This document shows positions 1-8,670 of a stretch of 64,000 bases of DNA, piece by piece. Numbering within the stretch: the first letter of the stretch is position 1; each line of letters begins with the position of its first letter. The stretch is from Cryomorphaceae bacterium (GTDB taxonomy: Bacteria > Bacteroidota > Bacteroidia > Flavobacteriales > ECT2AJA-044): contig CP059070.1 of assembly GCA_017798125.1 (NCBI GenBank), positions 248,001 to 312,000 of the forward strand, written 5' to 3'. A program made the translations under genes and the position numbers. The notes under the pieces were generated by a model that saw only the letters and a program-made list of their open reading frames with translations, did not search any database and was not told the DNA's origin.

Positions 1-1763
1 AAGATGCTGGTTCCACCTTGAACCCATGTGTAGGTGTATCCACCTGCTCCACCACTCAAAGTCACATCAATGCTTCCGTCTGCGTTTCCGTTACACGTTA
101 CATTGTTAATATCTGTCGCTGTAACTGAAATCGCATCTGGCTCAACAACCGTTACGTTAACCGTAGATGGTCCACAGCCATTTGCATCCTGCACTTGGAA
201 AGCGTACTGTCCGGCACTTACCGTTACAGTAAAGCTTGAACCTGTTACTGGGTTAGCACTTCCTGGGGCCAACAATGGCTCACCCCATACATATGGTGCA
301 GTACCTCCAGAAATCGACACAGTCACTTGACCGTCTGAGTCTCCGTTACAGGTTACGTCAATTACGTTCGTCACAGAAGCAGACAACAAACCTGGCTCCG
401 TAAACGTGAATCCAAACTCTTGTGGAGGACATGCGCCACCACTGTTGTCGCTAACTGTTACTTCATAGATACCTGGTGCCAATCCTGAAATACTCGTTAC
501 TCCATTTGCACCAGTACTCCACTCGTATGTATATGGCATTGAACCTCCACTTGCAGTCACTGCTGCAGTAGCTGTTCCACCAAAACAATCAATCTCTTGT
601 GTATTTGCATTGTCAATTCCTGCAGCAAATGCATTCGCAGGCTCATTAACAGTATACGTCTCTACAACAGTACAGCTTCCGCTTGTTACTGTTACGGTAT
701 AGTCACCGGCCAACAAGCCAGCAATCGCATCCGTGTTTCCACCATTACTCCAAGCGTAAGTGAAACCTCCAACACCACCACTCGCAGTAATTGCAACCGC
801 ACCAGTCGGCTGACCAGCACATGCTACATCTGTAATATCTACATTAGAAACAACCAAAGCCGGAGCAGGCTACTGTCTCTGGCCCGTAGTTCACACTACA
901 TCCATTGGCATCCGTAATAACTACGCTGTAGTCTCCAGGTGCCAATCCAGTCAGATCTTCTGTCGTTGCTCCGTTGTCCCAAGCAAATGTGAAACCTCCG
1001 GCTCCACCACCAACAAGAATGTCAATAGTCCCGTCATTCAAACAAGGCTCTGTTTGATCCGTAACCGTTGTAGTGGATACTGTGATCGAAGGCGGCTCGC
1101 TCAAGGTTACTGAAGCTGTAGCCGCTGGACATCCATTTACATCTGTTACTGTCAAATCGTACGTTCCAGCTGCCAACCCACTTGGGTTCGCACCGGCCGC
1201 TCCGTTTGTCCAGGTATAGGTGTATGGTGCCGTACCTCCGCTACTGTAGTCGAGATAGATCCTGAATTGTCTCCATTACAAGCCAAGTCAGTTCCAGCTG
1301 CGATTACCGCAATTGCATCCGGTTGGGTTACCGTTACCGACATCGCTACAGCTGTTCCCGCTGCATTGTCTGTCACTGTAACACTGTAAACCCCGGCAGC
1401 AACTCCTGTACGTGTCGAACCAAACAAAGAGAAGGTTGACCCGTCCGGCGCTACTGTACCATCAGGTGTGTTTTGATCTGAAGTCGCACCGTCACTCCAT
1501 GCATAGGAATAAGGTACTGGACCGCCTGAAGCAGTCAAACGAATGATACCGTCCGTGCCACCGTTACAGGTGACATCCTGGTCCACAAACAAAGTAGCAG
1601 CTAACTGCGCGTGGGCTACATTTCCCACTAACAGAAAGAATGCCATAGCCAAAAAGCTAGTAAAGCCTTTTGACAATACAGATCCTCTGTTTTTCGACGA
1701 AACGGTTCCTGGATCGCCCGTTGGACTTGATCCGCTTGAAACCTGATAGTAGAGGTTACTCAT
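1..1763 (-). CDS. SprB-repeat adhesin, 5' part, frame disrupted twice
   Basis: A secreted multi-repeat surface adhesin, probably a T9SS cargo used in gliding or attachment; the C-terminus lies beyond base 1. It starts at ATG 1763. Residues 1-53 make a long signal peptide: a ~33-residue charged N-region, the hydrophobic run FTSFLAMAFFLLVG and a cut after AHAQ. Seven SprB-type repeats follow (the last partial), each with Cys plus a Gly-rich turn (CNGGTDG, CNGDNSG), then SGG..PY.Y.W..G and AG.Y.V.VTD..GC. The frame shifts near 1243 and returns to the first frame near 870, so a single continuous product needs two corrections; bases 844-1242 read in the shifted frame. The repeat pattern continues in frame from 869 to base 1. 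Family assignment is firm; whether the shifts are real or sequencing errors cannot be told here. Confidence 0.8.
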
Positions 1764-1810
1764 GATGATTTAGATATTAATTAAATGGTGTTTCCTACTA
1801 TACCAATACA

Positions 1811-1836
1811 TCTCGGCAAGGCGTACCTCCCCGAGA
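1811..1836 (-). promoter_or_regulatory. Leader stem-loop of the adhesin gene
   Basis: On the minus strand TCTCGG pairs with CCGAGA, with an inner AGG-TACG-CCT stem. It begins only a few bases after the predicted transcription start and ends about 50 bases before the adhesin ATG. It may stabilise or regulate the mRNA; no known riboswitch class is recognised. Confidence 0.4.
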
Positions 1837-1844
1837 ATTTGGGA

Positions 1845-1873
1845 CAAAGATAATCTTATTTAGTAAACTACAA
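1845..1873 (-). promoter_or_regulatory. Bacteroidota-type promoter of the adhesin gene
   Basis: On the minus strand a TTG (-33) at 1873-1871 is followed after 18 bases by TATCTTTG at 1852-1845, which fits the TAnnTTTG -7 box. Transcription would start near 1838, giving a leader of about 75 bases. Confidence 0.55.
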
Positions 1874-2300
1874 AAACTCTCATCCAGCAAAATAATCGCA
1901 CGAATCCCTTGATATACAAAGGAATCCTGCAATCTTAACTTTTGATTAACCATGATATAACGATTATTATCCGTCATAAAAATGCTAGAAGGGAGAATAA
2001 AATTTTCTCTCAATTAAGCCAAATATAAGGTATCCTACCTGCACGCACAGGCATGAATCTCTAACTTATTAAAAAATCCTTGTTAATAACCCCGCCCGAA
2101 GCACTCAATACAATAAACCACAAAGAGAATATGCACCAAATTGAGAAATAAGTCTTAATACGCTGTTTTTCAGGAACTTAGCTTATAAAATTATCGAAGC
2201 TCTGGAATGTACTCTAATAAACCTAATCGGCTTTTAAATCATATCATTCTATAGAGACCATTTACGCGCCTGTAGATGCCTAAATTATGTTTTTCATTTA
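1874..2300. other. AT-rich gap without a supported gene
   Basis: Between the adhesin promoter and the ABC-F gene I see no convincing gene. A second perfect -7 box, TATATTTG, lies at 2027-2020 on the minus strand but has no TTG at the usual distance. A 71-codon frame at 1798-2013 starts with TTG, matches nothing I recognise and crosses the adhesin promoter and leader hairpin. Confidence 0.4.
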
Positions 2301-4226
2301 TTATGTTAATTCTTCGCTCTTAATGCTCCAAATTGTCCATTCTTCTTCAGCTTTTTCTAATGCTGAGACTGATTCTTCGTGCTGGACGTAGTGCTTTTGT
2401 TGTTCCGAAAAGTCGAGGGCTCCAAATTCATCCGAAGTCATTCGTGCTTCCATCTCTTTGACCGTCGATGACAATTCTTCCACTTTCTTTTCCCACTTAC
2501 TCAAATTTCTAAGGATTTGCTTTCGCTCCTTATAAGATGGACCGGCATTTTTTGCGGCCTCTTTTACTACAGTGGCTTTTTCTTCAACTGACCGCTTCTC
2601 TACTTCTCGCATATCGGAAGCCTTTCGCTCCGAAAGGAAATATTCAATATCTCCGAGGTGGGGTTTCACCGAGCCATCACTGAATTCAAGGACTCTATCT
2701 GTTAGCCCCTTCAAGAAATGGCGGTCGTGGCTAACGACGAGCAAAGTCCCTTCAAAAGTGAGTAGCGCTTCCTTCAAGGCATCCTTGGAAATCATATCCA
2801 AGTGGTTGGTTGGCTCATCGAGGACCAAGAAATTGACAGGTTTAGTCAAAAGCCGACACATAGCTAGTCGAGCTCGCTCACCACCACTGAGAACAGACAC
2901 CTTCTTGTCGACCGTTTCGCCGCTAAAAAGAAACGCTCCGAGCATGGCCCGGACACGAGGTCGCACATCGTTGGGAGCAACAGACTCCACAGACTCCAAT
3001 ACGGTTTGATTGGGGTCCAGACTTTCGGCCTGATCTTGAGCGTAATAGGCTAGATGAACATTGGTCCCGAGGTTGCGATTTCCGGCATCGGCCCGTAGGG
3101 CCCCAACAATAATTTTAGCTAGCGTAGTTTTTCCTTGACCGTTCTGGCCAACAAAGGCCCATCGATCCCCGCGGAGAAGTTCGAAATCGACATGTTCGAG
3201 CACCCAGCGATCAGAGTAGTTCTTACCGACTTCTTCAAGCTTGATAACGTCCTTACCGGAACGCGGGACTTCAGGGAAGGTGAAGCGCACAGATTTCTGG
3301 TGGTAATCATCGACCTCAATACGTTCAAGCTTGTCGAGTTTCTTGATCAAGCTCTGGGCAAAGGCGGCCTTTGAATCCTTGTAGCGGAATTTCTCGATGA
3401 GCTGTTTCTGACGTTCGATGTCCTTGTCTTGATTCTTCTTGGCCTGAATGAGCTTCTCGCGACGTTCTTCTCTGAGCACGAGGTACTTCGAGTAATGTGC
3501 TGAGTAATCTTCGATTCCTCCGTTGATGATTTCAATGGTGCGCTTGGTGACGGCATCGAGGAACTGTCGGTCGTGAGAAATCATCATGATGGCGCCCTCG
3601 TGATCCTTTAGGAAGTCTTCGAGCCAAAGGATGGCCTCGATGTCGAGGTGGTTGGTAGGCTCATCGAGCAGTAAGAGATCGTGCTTTGAAAGTAAGAGCT
3701 TTGCGAGTTCTACGCGCATGCGCCATCCTCCCGAAAAGGTCGAAAGTGATCGATCCAATTCGTTGGACTTGAAGCCTAAACCAAATAGGACCTTTTCCAG
3801 TTGCTCTTCGACTTGGTCACCACCGATTAAATGAAAACGCTCTTGGGTATTGGTCAGTTCTTGAATGAGCTCCATGTAGCTGTCGGATTCGTAGTCGGTT
3901 CGCTCCAGGAGTTCTTGGTTAATTTGCTCAATGCGCTCATTCATTTCTTTAATGCCGGCAAAGGCCAGGCCGGCTTCCTCACGGACAGTACGCTCTCCTT
4001 CAGGAGTGATGTCCTGGGGTAAGTAGCCAATGGTGAACTCACGAGGTTTACTGATGGAGCCCGCGGATGGGCTCATCCAGCCCGCAAGGAGCTTGAGCAG
4101 AGTGGACTTTCCAGCTCCGTTCTTTCCTGTGAGACCAATTCGGTCTGCAGGTTTCACTTGGAAGCTGACCTCTTTGAATAAAGCGTCTCCGCCGAATTCA
4201 TGACGGAGTTGTGTGACTGATATCAT
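2301..4226 (-). CDS. ABC-F family ATPase
   Basis: A soluble twin-ATPase of the ABC-F family (EttA/Uup/YdiF relatives), which act on the ribosome rather than as transporters. The 641 residues hold two nucleotide-binding domains. The first has Walker A GKNGAGKS (34-41), signature FSGGWRMRVELA and Walker B LLLLDEPTNHLD. The second has Walker A GQNGQGKTT near residue 360, LSGGERARLAM and LVLDEPTNHLD. The linker between them is rich in Lys/Glu helix, as in the family, and the C-terminus (about 540-641) is a predicted coiled coil. No membrane segments. The ATG at 4226 puts the first beta strand at the normal place. Which ABC-F subgroup it belongs to is not settled by eye. Confidence 0.93.
   Translation of the reverse strand: MISVTQLRHEFGGDALFKEVSFQVKPADRIGLTGKNGAGKSTLLKLLAGWMSPSAGSISKPREFTIGYLPQDITPEGERTVREEAGLAFAGIKEMNERIEQINQELLERTDYESDSYMELIQELTNTQERFHLIGGDQVEEQLEKVLFGLGFKSNELDRSLSTFSGGWRMRVELAKLLLSKHDLLLLDEPTNHLDIEAILWLEDFLKDHEGAIMMISHDRQFLDAVTKRTIEIINGGIEDYSAHYSKYLVLREERREKLIQAKKNQDKDIERQKQLIEKFRYKDSKAAFAQSLIKKLDKLERIEVDDYHQKSVRFTFPEVPRSGKDVIKLEEVGKNYSDRWVLEHVDFELLRGDRWAFVGQNGQGKTTLAKIIVGALRADAGNRNLGTNVHLAYYAQDQAESLDPNQTVLESVESVAPNDVRPRVRAMLGAFLFSGETVDKKVSVLSGGERARLAMCRLLTKPVNFLVLDEPTNHLDMISKDALKEALLTFEGTLLVVSHDRHFLKGLTDRVLEFSDGSVKPHLGDIEYFLSERKASDMREVEKRSVEEKATVVKEAAKNAGPSYKERKQILRNLSKWEKKVEELSSTVKEMEARMTSDEFGALDFSEQQKHYVQHEESVSALEKAEEEWTIWSIKSEELT
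3090..3102 (+). repeat. Dispersed hairpin motif, copy 1
   Basis: ATC then GGCCC-GTA-GGGCC, a perfect 5 bp stem inside the ABC-F gene. See the finding on the dispersed palindrome family. Confidence 0.55.
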
Positions 4227-4259
4227 GGACTAACCAACAATTTCTTATTCTCTTTGGCG

Positions 4260-4267
4260 TAACTTTG
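4260..4267 (+). promoter_or_regulatory. -7 box for the DUF983 gene
   Basis: TAACTTTG fits TAnnTTTG and lies 19 bases before ATG 4287, in the 60-base divergent gap. No TTG is seen at the usual -33 distance. Confidence 0.4.
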
Positions 4268-4286
4268 ACGCTCAAATTCCCAATAT

Positions 4287-4667
4287 ATGTTCAAGAAGGG
4301 ATCCCGCTTGTTCAGCATCTTTCGAAATCGATGTCCCCGATGTCACAATGGACATATTTATCAATCGAAGAATCCGTATGCCTTGAGCAGGATGACGCAA
4401 ATGTACGAAAGGTGCAGCCACTGTGATTTGAAATACGAAATGGAACCTGCCTTTTGGTATGGTTCTATGTATGTGGCCTACGGGCTGGCAGTGGCCGTGA
4501 GTGTTGGGATGTTCGTGGCGACTGAAGTGCTGTTCGATTTGACCATTACCGAATACCTTATATATAATGGTATAGTTCTTTTGGTATTGATCCCTGTTAT
4601 GTGGAGAGCCTCGCGGCTGGTCTGGATCAATTTATTTGTGAGCTATAAGAAAGAGTTCGATCAGTAG
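4287..4667 (+). CDS. DUF983 membrane protein
   Basis: A 126-residue inner-membrane protein of the DUF983 family, function unknown. Two cysteine pairs form a zinc-ribbon-like N-terminal part: RCPRCHNGH near residue 18 and RCSHCDLKYE near residue 43. They are followed by the family hallmark PAFWYGSMYVAYGLAV and two hydrophobic segments (about 60-80 and 88-108). Its 3' end overlaps the convergent oxidoreductase gene by 7 bases. It is transcribed alone and diverges from the ABC-F gene. Confidence 0.85.
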   Translation: MFKKGSRLFSIFRNRCPRCHNGHIYQSKNPYALSRMTQMYERCSHCDLKYEMEPAFWYGSMYVAYGLAVAVSVGMFVATEVLFDLTITEYLIYNGIVLLVLIPVMWRASRLVWINLFVSYKKEFDQ

Positions 4668-5665
4668 AATCGGGCAATGTCAACATCGGGCCGTAGGCCC
4701 ATCCCATCCAGCAAATGGTCGGCAAGTTCGCTGGCAAGCAGTGGAGCCATAAGTACACCGCGGCTTCCCAATCCATTGAAGAATACGTCTCTTTCATTTT
4801 GACTAGATCTACCTAGAATGGGGCGGCGATCCTTGGTGGTCGGTCGAATGCCCCACTCGCGTCCGATGATTTCATATGGGGCGTCAATGAGATTCCGGAC
4901 CTGCTCCTCTAAATAGGATTGCCCCTTTTCCGAAATGGTAGGGGATAGATCAAAATGATCATAGGTAGCGCCGATTCTGAGTTCTCGCTCCCCTATGGGT
5001 AAGATGAAAACTCCAGCCTTGATGATCGCCTTGGTCCTCCACGGTTTTTCGAGCCGAATCCTCAGAAGTTCTCCTTTACTCGGGCGAAGCGCATCTGTAG
5101 GAAAACCACCGATTGATTGAGCGCGAACCCCAATCGCCCAGATCACTAAATCGAAGTCAGAAGATGTAGATTCGTCGATTTCGACATACTTGAATCGATT
5201 CAAGGAGGAGAAGTAAATGCGCACCGCATCCATGAAGGCCTGTGTATCGAACCATCCGGCATGATTAACTTTGCCCATACCATGAGCTCCCTGTAGCCCT
5301 GGCGGCAGTGGCTTAAGATCAGGGCTCAAGTACTCACTGAATCCTGCAGTACCGCTGATTTCCATCCATTGATTCTGTTCGGCAATATCGTGGAAGCGAC
5401 GATAAACAGGTACACTATGTCGCCAATACCCACCTAGGCGTTCCTGCCAATCAGCATAGAACTGCTCCTGAAAAGGAACGAATTCATCAGCCCGCCAAAC
5501 CTTTTTCATACGCTTGAGGACCAGTGGATTCACTAATCCTGCTGCGACAGATGTCGATTGATTTCGCTCTTGAAAGTCTGCAAGATGTACCTCGACACCC
5601 CGATCGACTAGAGTGAGCGCCATACAAGAACCCGCCAAACCCTGGCCAACAACGAGCACCTTCAT
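4661..5665 (-). CDS. FAD-dependent oxidoreductase (DAO family)
   Basis: A 334-residue flavoenzyme of the D-amino-acid-oxidase (DAO) superfamily. The N-terminal dinucleotide-binding fold carries GQGLAG (GxGxxG, residues 7-12) directly after the first beta strand and an acidic residue ending the second strand (VHLAD). The C-terminal NGLGSRGVLMAPLLA is the second FAD-contact motif typical of DAO and MnmC-C-like enzymes. No signal peptide, so cytoplasmic. The substrate is not readable; the length and the end motif resemble stand-alone MnmC-C-like proteins. Its ATG overlaps the stop codon of the upstream barrel gene (ATGA), so the two are probably co-translated. Confidence 0.85.
   Translation of the reverse strand: MKVLVVGQGLAGSCMALTLVDRGVEVHLADFQERNQSTSVAAGLVNPLVLKRMKKVWRADEFVPFQEQFYADWQERLGGYWRHSVPVYRRFHDIAEQNQWMEISGTAGFSEYLSPDLKPLPPGLQGAHGMGKVNHAGWFDTQAFMDAVRIYFSSLNRFKYVEIDESTSSDFDLVIWAIGVRAQSIGGFPTDALRPSKGELLRIRLEKPWRTKAIIKAGVFILPIGERELRIGATYDHFDLSPTISEKGQSYLEEQVRNLIDAPYEIIGREWGIRPTTKDRRPILGRSSQNERDVFFNGLGSRGVLMAPLLASELADHLLDGMGLRPDVDIARFY
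4688..4700 (+). repeat. Dispersed hairpin motif, copy 2
   Basis: ATC then GGGCC-GTA-GGCCC, a perfect 5 bp stem near the 3' end of the oxidoreductase gene; the coding strand reads Gly-Leu-Arg-Pro-Asp. Confidence 0.55.
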
Positions 5666-6225
5666 CGAAACAAATATCGAAGATTCAAGCCGAGATCAGC
5701 AAGCAGATTTGGGCCGGTACTCCCACCACCGGTGATTTGGGTGTCCGCCATGAAATGGTAATCAACCCCCAATGAAAATGGAATATGCTCAAACCGATAC
5801 TCGAAACCCATACCGCCGTCAAGTCCGCCACCACTTCCTTCGTATAGTGGAGATTCATCGCCATAGGCTCCATAATGCAATCCTAGACTCAAGTATCCTT
5901 CAAAATTCCCGGTCCCGATGTTTAGGGGTTTGGTGAAATCGGTATGCCACTCCCAAAGACCTGTCATAAGTACCCCGTTCCAACTGGTCGTTAACATGAC
6001 TTCGAGCGCCTGACGAGGTTTGATATAGGCTTTGTAGTTTATTCCATTCGTGACGCCGAGGCGCACACCAACGGAATTCCGGTATTGGGCATTTGCTTGA
6101 TTTGGCCAGCAGGTCAGAACTAGCGCGACCGCAAGGATCAGCACCAAAGAAAAAGAACTCCTACGCGAGGCGCAGGAGTTCCTTAAATTTTTGCTTCCGA
6201 ATGAATCAATATTCCCAGAGATCAT
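5662..6225 (-). CDS. Small outer-membrane beta-barrel protein
   Basis: A 187-residue predicted outer-membrane protein. A hydrophobic run (LVLILAVALVLTC) ends in a signal-peptidase-like site at NQANAQ, and the rest alternates aromatic and polar residues with Gly-rich turns (GVRLGVTNGINYKAYI, GYLSLGLHYGAYG), ending in LNLRYLFR, as small barrels do. Its role is unknown. The ATG at 6225 overlaps the gldN 3' end by 20 bases. A strong terminator hairpin lies inside codons 15-24, so either the true start is TTG 6147 or GTG 6144, or the gene begins within the terminator region. The later starts would leave a signal peptide without a basic N-region, which favours ATG 6225. It overlaps the oxidoreductase start by 4 bases. 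Confidence 0.65.
   Translation of the reverse strand: MISGNIDSFGSKNLRNSCASRRSSFSLVLILAVALVLTCWPNQANAQYRNSVGVRLGVTNGINYKAYIKPRQALEVMLTTSWNGVLMTGLWEWHTDFTKPLNIGTGNFEGYLSLGLHYGAYGDESPLYEGSGGGLDGGMGFEYRFEHIPFSLGVDYHFMADTQITGGGSTGPNLLADLGLNLRYLFR
6155..6181 (-). terminator. Rho-independent terminator after gldN
   Basis: On the minus strand GAACTCCTGCGC pairs with GCGTAGGAGTTC (12 bp with one G-U, loop CTC) and is followed by TTTTTCTTT. It ends the gldKLMN unit but lies inside the first codons of the next gene. Confidence 0.75.
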
Positions 6226-7069
6226 GCTCGAAATTACGAATCTCTTCTTTGATTTTCTCCGCTTCTAAGAGTTGCTCCATTTGAGAATAGCGCTTGTAAT
6301 CATAAACCAATCGGTCATATACGTTATTCTCTTTTGTAATGTAGCTGTGGAAAATGCGCTTATGGAAAATCTCATCAAATGTGCGACGCTCCGCGTCATT
6401 CATTCGATTAAAGGTTTCGTGATTCGCGAGTACCGGGCGGGTTTCCGGGAACCACAACCAGAATAGCTGCTCTTTCTCAATCTGACCTGTCGCTTGATTC
6501 TCTTTGTACGCTACAGGGCAAATTCCGAGAATCCGAACTTCCATAACGGAGCGTTCTTTATCAAAGAACCAGTCTTCTTTAAGCAGATACTCCAAGACGT
6601 CACGGCTTTCTACCTTAATGGTATCCAACCGCCAGAACGGCTCTCCAGTATTGATATCAAAATCCTGAACACTGTCTACAGAGAAGATCTTTGCCGAAAC
6701 TTCTTGCGGGGTCAATGTCCGTTTGAATTCATCATCCGCATAAGCAGTAATGGATCCTTCGTTGACTACGGCTTGGAACAAAACTTCTGAAAGCGACTTA
6801 CGATCCTTGATCGGTACGATCGGATAATAAAGTGGGTGATTCAGCTTCTGCTTCAAGTCGATTTTTTGCCAATAGCGCTTCATCCACATGACATCCGCCT
6901 CACGCAAGTGGTGATAAGGGATCACGCGATTTTCTTTGAAGTGATGCTTGATGAATACCGCATCATCTTCAGCTGTCGGCTGTCGGTTGTAGTCCAATAC
7001 GGTCTGCGCACTCGCAACGGAGGCGATACCGATCATGGTGGCTACTAAGAATCCTTTTACTGACTTCAT
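6206..7069 (-). CDS. gldN: T9SS/gliding motility protein GldN
   Basis: A 287-residue periplasmic component of the type IX secretion system. With the lipoprotein GldK it builds the ring under the outer membrane in well-studied species (PorN/PorK in Porphyromonas). A signal peptide (residues 1-21, ending ASVASA) is followed by the conserved GldN core: NRVIPYHHLREADVMWMKRYW, then KHPLYYP-like NHPLYYPIVP, and the LFWLWFPETRPVLANHE stretch. The length fits the family. It follows gldM by 12 bases as the last gene of gldKLMN, and a terminator follows it. Confidence 0.96.
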   Translation of the reverse strand: MKSVKGFLVATMIGIASVASAQTVLDYNRQPTAEDDAVFIKHHFKENRVIPYHHLREADVMWMKRYWQKIDLKQKLNHPLYYPIVPIKDRKSLSEVLFQAVVNEGSITAYADDEFKRTLTPQEVSAKIFSVDSVQDFDINTGEPFWRLDTIKVESRDVLEYLLKEDWFFDKERSVMEVRILGICPVAYKENQATGQIEKEQLFWLWFPETRPVLANHETFNRMNDAERRTFDEIFHKRIFHSYITKENNVYDRLVYDYKRYSQMEQLLEAEKIKEEIRNFEHDLWEY

Positions 7070-7081
7070 GGTACTTAACTA

Positions 7082-8638
7082 TTACTGTACTGTGAAAACG
7101 ATGGCTCCACAGTTTTTCGTGCCATCCGGGCCTTTTGCCTGAATATTTGTGAAGGAAATATCTGAACCCGGCTTCATATCCTGAATCAAACTTCTTACTT
7201 CACCATTAAACTGGTTTCCGGTTACTCGTACCGTTTGTGTGTATTCCCCTTTTTGGGCACGAACGGTAAACGACGTTACACGGTAGTTAATATCGAATGG
7301 GAAATCCTGCAAGAAGGCTCCAATACCTTGAGTTCCTCCTAGCGCAGATTTCGAAATCTTTCCTTCTGTCTTACCAGCGATCATTGCGGTTGGTGGTGGA
7401 ATACGCTTCACACGGAACTTCATATCTCCGATGTTCTTCATTTTTCCATTCACCTCTGCAGCTACTTTAATGGTAGCCTCAGTTCCTGTTTTAGCTGCCT
7501 TTGCAACATATGATCCCTTTGATCCAGAAATAGAGCATCCAGCACATGAAACTTGCAACTTATCTGGTGCAATTCCAGGTACAGACACATCAATTGGATT
7601 GTCCACACCTCGATAGATTACGTTCATCTTCGTTGGCGAGATTACCGCCGCAGAACGCGCTACTTGATAGGTACGAGGGGCAACTCCATAGCTCTGTACA
7701 CCGGATGGTCCATCAATTTCAATTGCTCCACCCCAAGTGAAAGCTCCCTCAGAAGTAGCGGGTACTTCGTAGATTCCTTTACCGTTGCGGACCGGAACTT
7801 GAATTCCCTCTCCAATTGGATTTCCTTCTTCGTCATACTCATTGTAAACCGTAACTACCGGTTGTTTGGTAGAGTCAAATGCCGCGATGAAAATCTCAGC
7901 ACGGAAGGTGTCTCCAGTAAAAACGTATGAGTTTGGCACAATAGCCGTTGCCTCGAGTGCATTTACCTTCACGTCCGTTGCTCCAATCTTGGCTTGCAAA
8001 TAAGAGATTACATCACTTTCCGTTGCACGTACATCAGATTGCATTTTCGTCAAGAAGGTTACAATCGCCATTAGTGGATAATGCTCAAAGTTGGCATCTT
8101 CCCAGCTGGCTTGTACATCTCCAACTTTCTGCTTACCGGTATCGAAAATGGAGGTAATGTTGGCTTGCAAGCGATCGCTTCCTTGAGAGTTTTGCAACAA
8201 TACTTCACGGTAGCTATCGAGCTTCCCTTTAAGTTCAGTTGCCTTTTTCTCTTTCACCAACAAGTAACTCGCCGCAACCTCGCGGTTGTCCATTTTCTTA
8301 GGCTTGTTCTCATCGTCAACACCACCGGAGCGCTCAATGAGGGTATTCTTCAAATCCTCAATGTACTTGTCCATGGCGTCAGCCTCAGCTTTCACGGCGT
8401 AAGCGGCATCGCGCCACTGTTTCGTTTTCACTGGGTTGTCCTGCATCGCCGCGTCAAACGAGGCGTATACACCACTGTTCTTTTCCTCTACCTTGATATT
8501 CGTGGTGCTCATAGAGTTGTTCACCTTTACGAATGCATCGAGGATTTCCTTAGATACGTTCAAGGCCAAAAGAGCGGTCAACACGAGGTACATCATGTTG
8601 ATCATCTTCTGTCTTGGTGTTAATTTTCCACCTGCCAT
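7082..8638 (-). CDS. gldM: T9SS motor protein GldM
   Basis: A 518-residue inner-membrane protein. Family knowledge: GldM dimers and GldL pentamers form the proton-driven rotary motor of the type IX secretion system, and the periplasmic part of GldM spans to the GldK/GldN ring. The sequence shows the standard N-terminus MAGGKLTPRQKMINMMYLV, one membrane helix at about 14-33, and a long periplasmic region of helical domain (about 35-220) then beta-rich domains with TAMIAGKTEGKISK. The family's two Cys lie in VSCAGCSISG. It follows gldL by 32 bases. Confidence 0.97.
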   Translation of the reverse strand: MAGGKLTPRQKMINMMYLVLTALLALNVSKEILDAFVKVNNSMSTTNIKVEEKNSGVYASFDAAMQDNPVKTKQWRDAAYAVKAEADAMDKYIEDLKNTLIERSGGVDDENKPKKMDNREVAASYLLVKEKKATELKGKLDSYREVLLQNSQGSDRLQANITSIFDTGKQKVGDVQASWEDANFEHYPLMAIVTFLTKMQSDVRATESDVISYLQAKIGATDVKVNALEATAIVPNSYVFTGDTFRAEIFIAAFDSTKQPVVTVYNEYDEEGNPIGEGIQVPVRNGKGIYEVPATSEGAFTWGGAIEIDGPSGVQSYGVAPRTYQVARSAAVISPTKMNVIYRGVDNPIDVSVPGIAPDKLQVSCAGCSISGSKGSYVAKAAKTGTEATIKVAAEVNGKMKNIGDMKFRVKRIPPPTAMIAGKTEGKISKSALGGTQGIGAFLQDFPFDINYRVTSFTVRAQKGEYTQTVRVTGNQFNGEVRSLIQDMKPGSDISFTNIQAKGPDGTKNCGAIVFTVQ

Positions 8639-8670
8639 CCTAGTTCTTTTTTATCGATTAAAGATTAGGA

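Noticed and set aside
1-1763. Treating the 844-1176 and 1152-1763 frames as two genes
   Set aside because: Both pieces and the frame below 869 are parts of the same SprB repeat series; the first piece carries the only signal peptide and the second starts mid-repeat.
1798-2013. A 71-codon minus-strand frame in the gap before the adhesin
   Set aside because: TTG start, no recognisable domain, and it crosses the adhesin promoter and leader hairpin.
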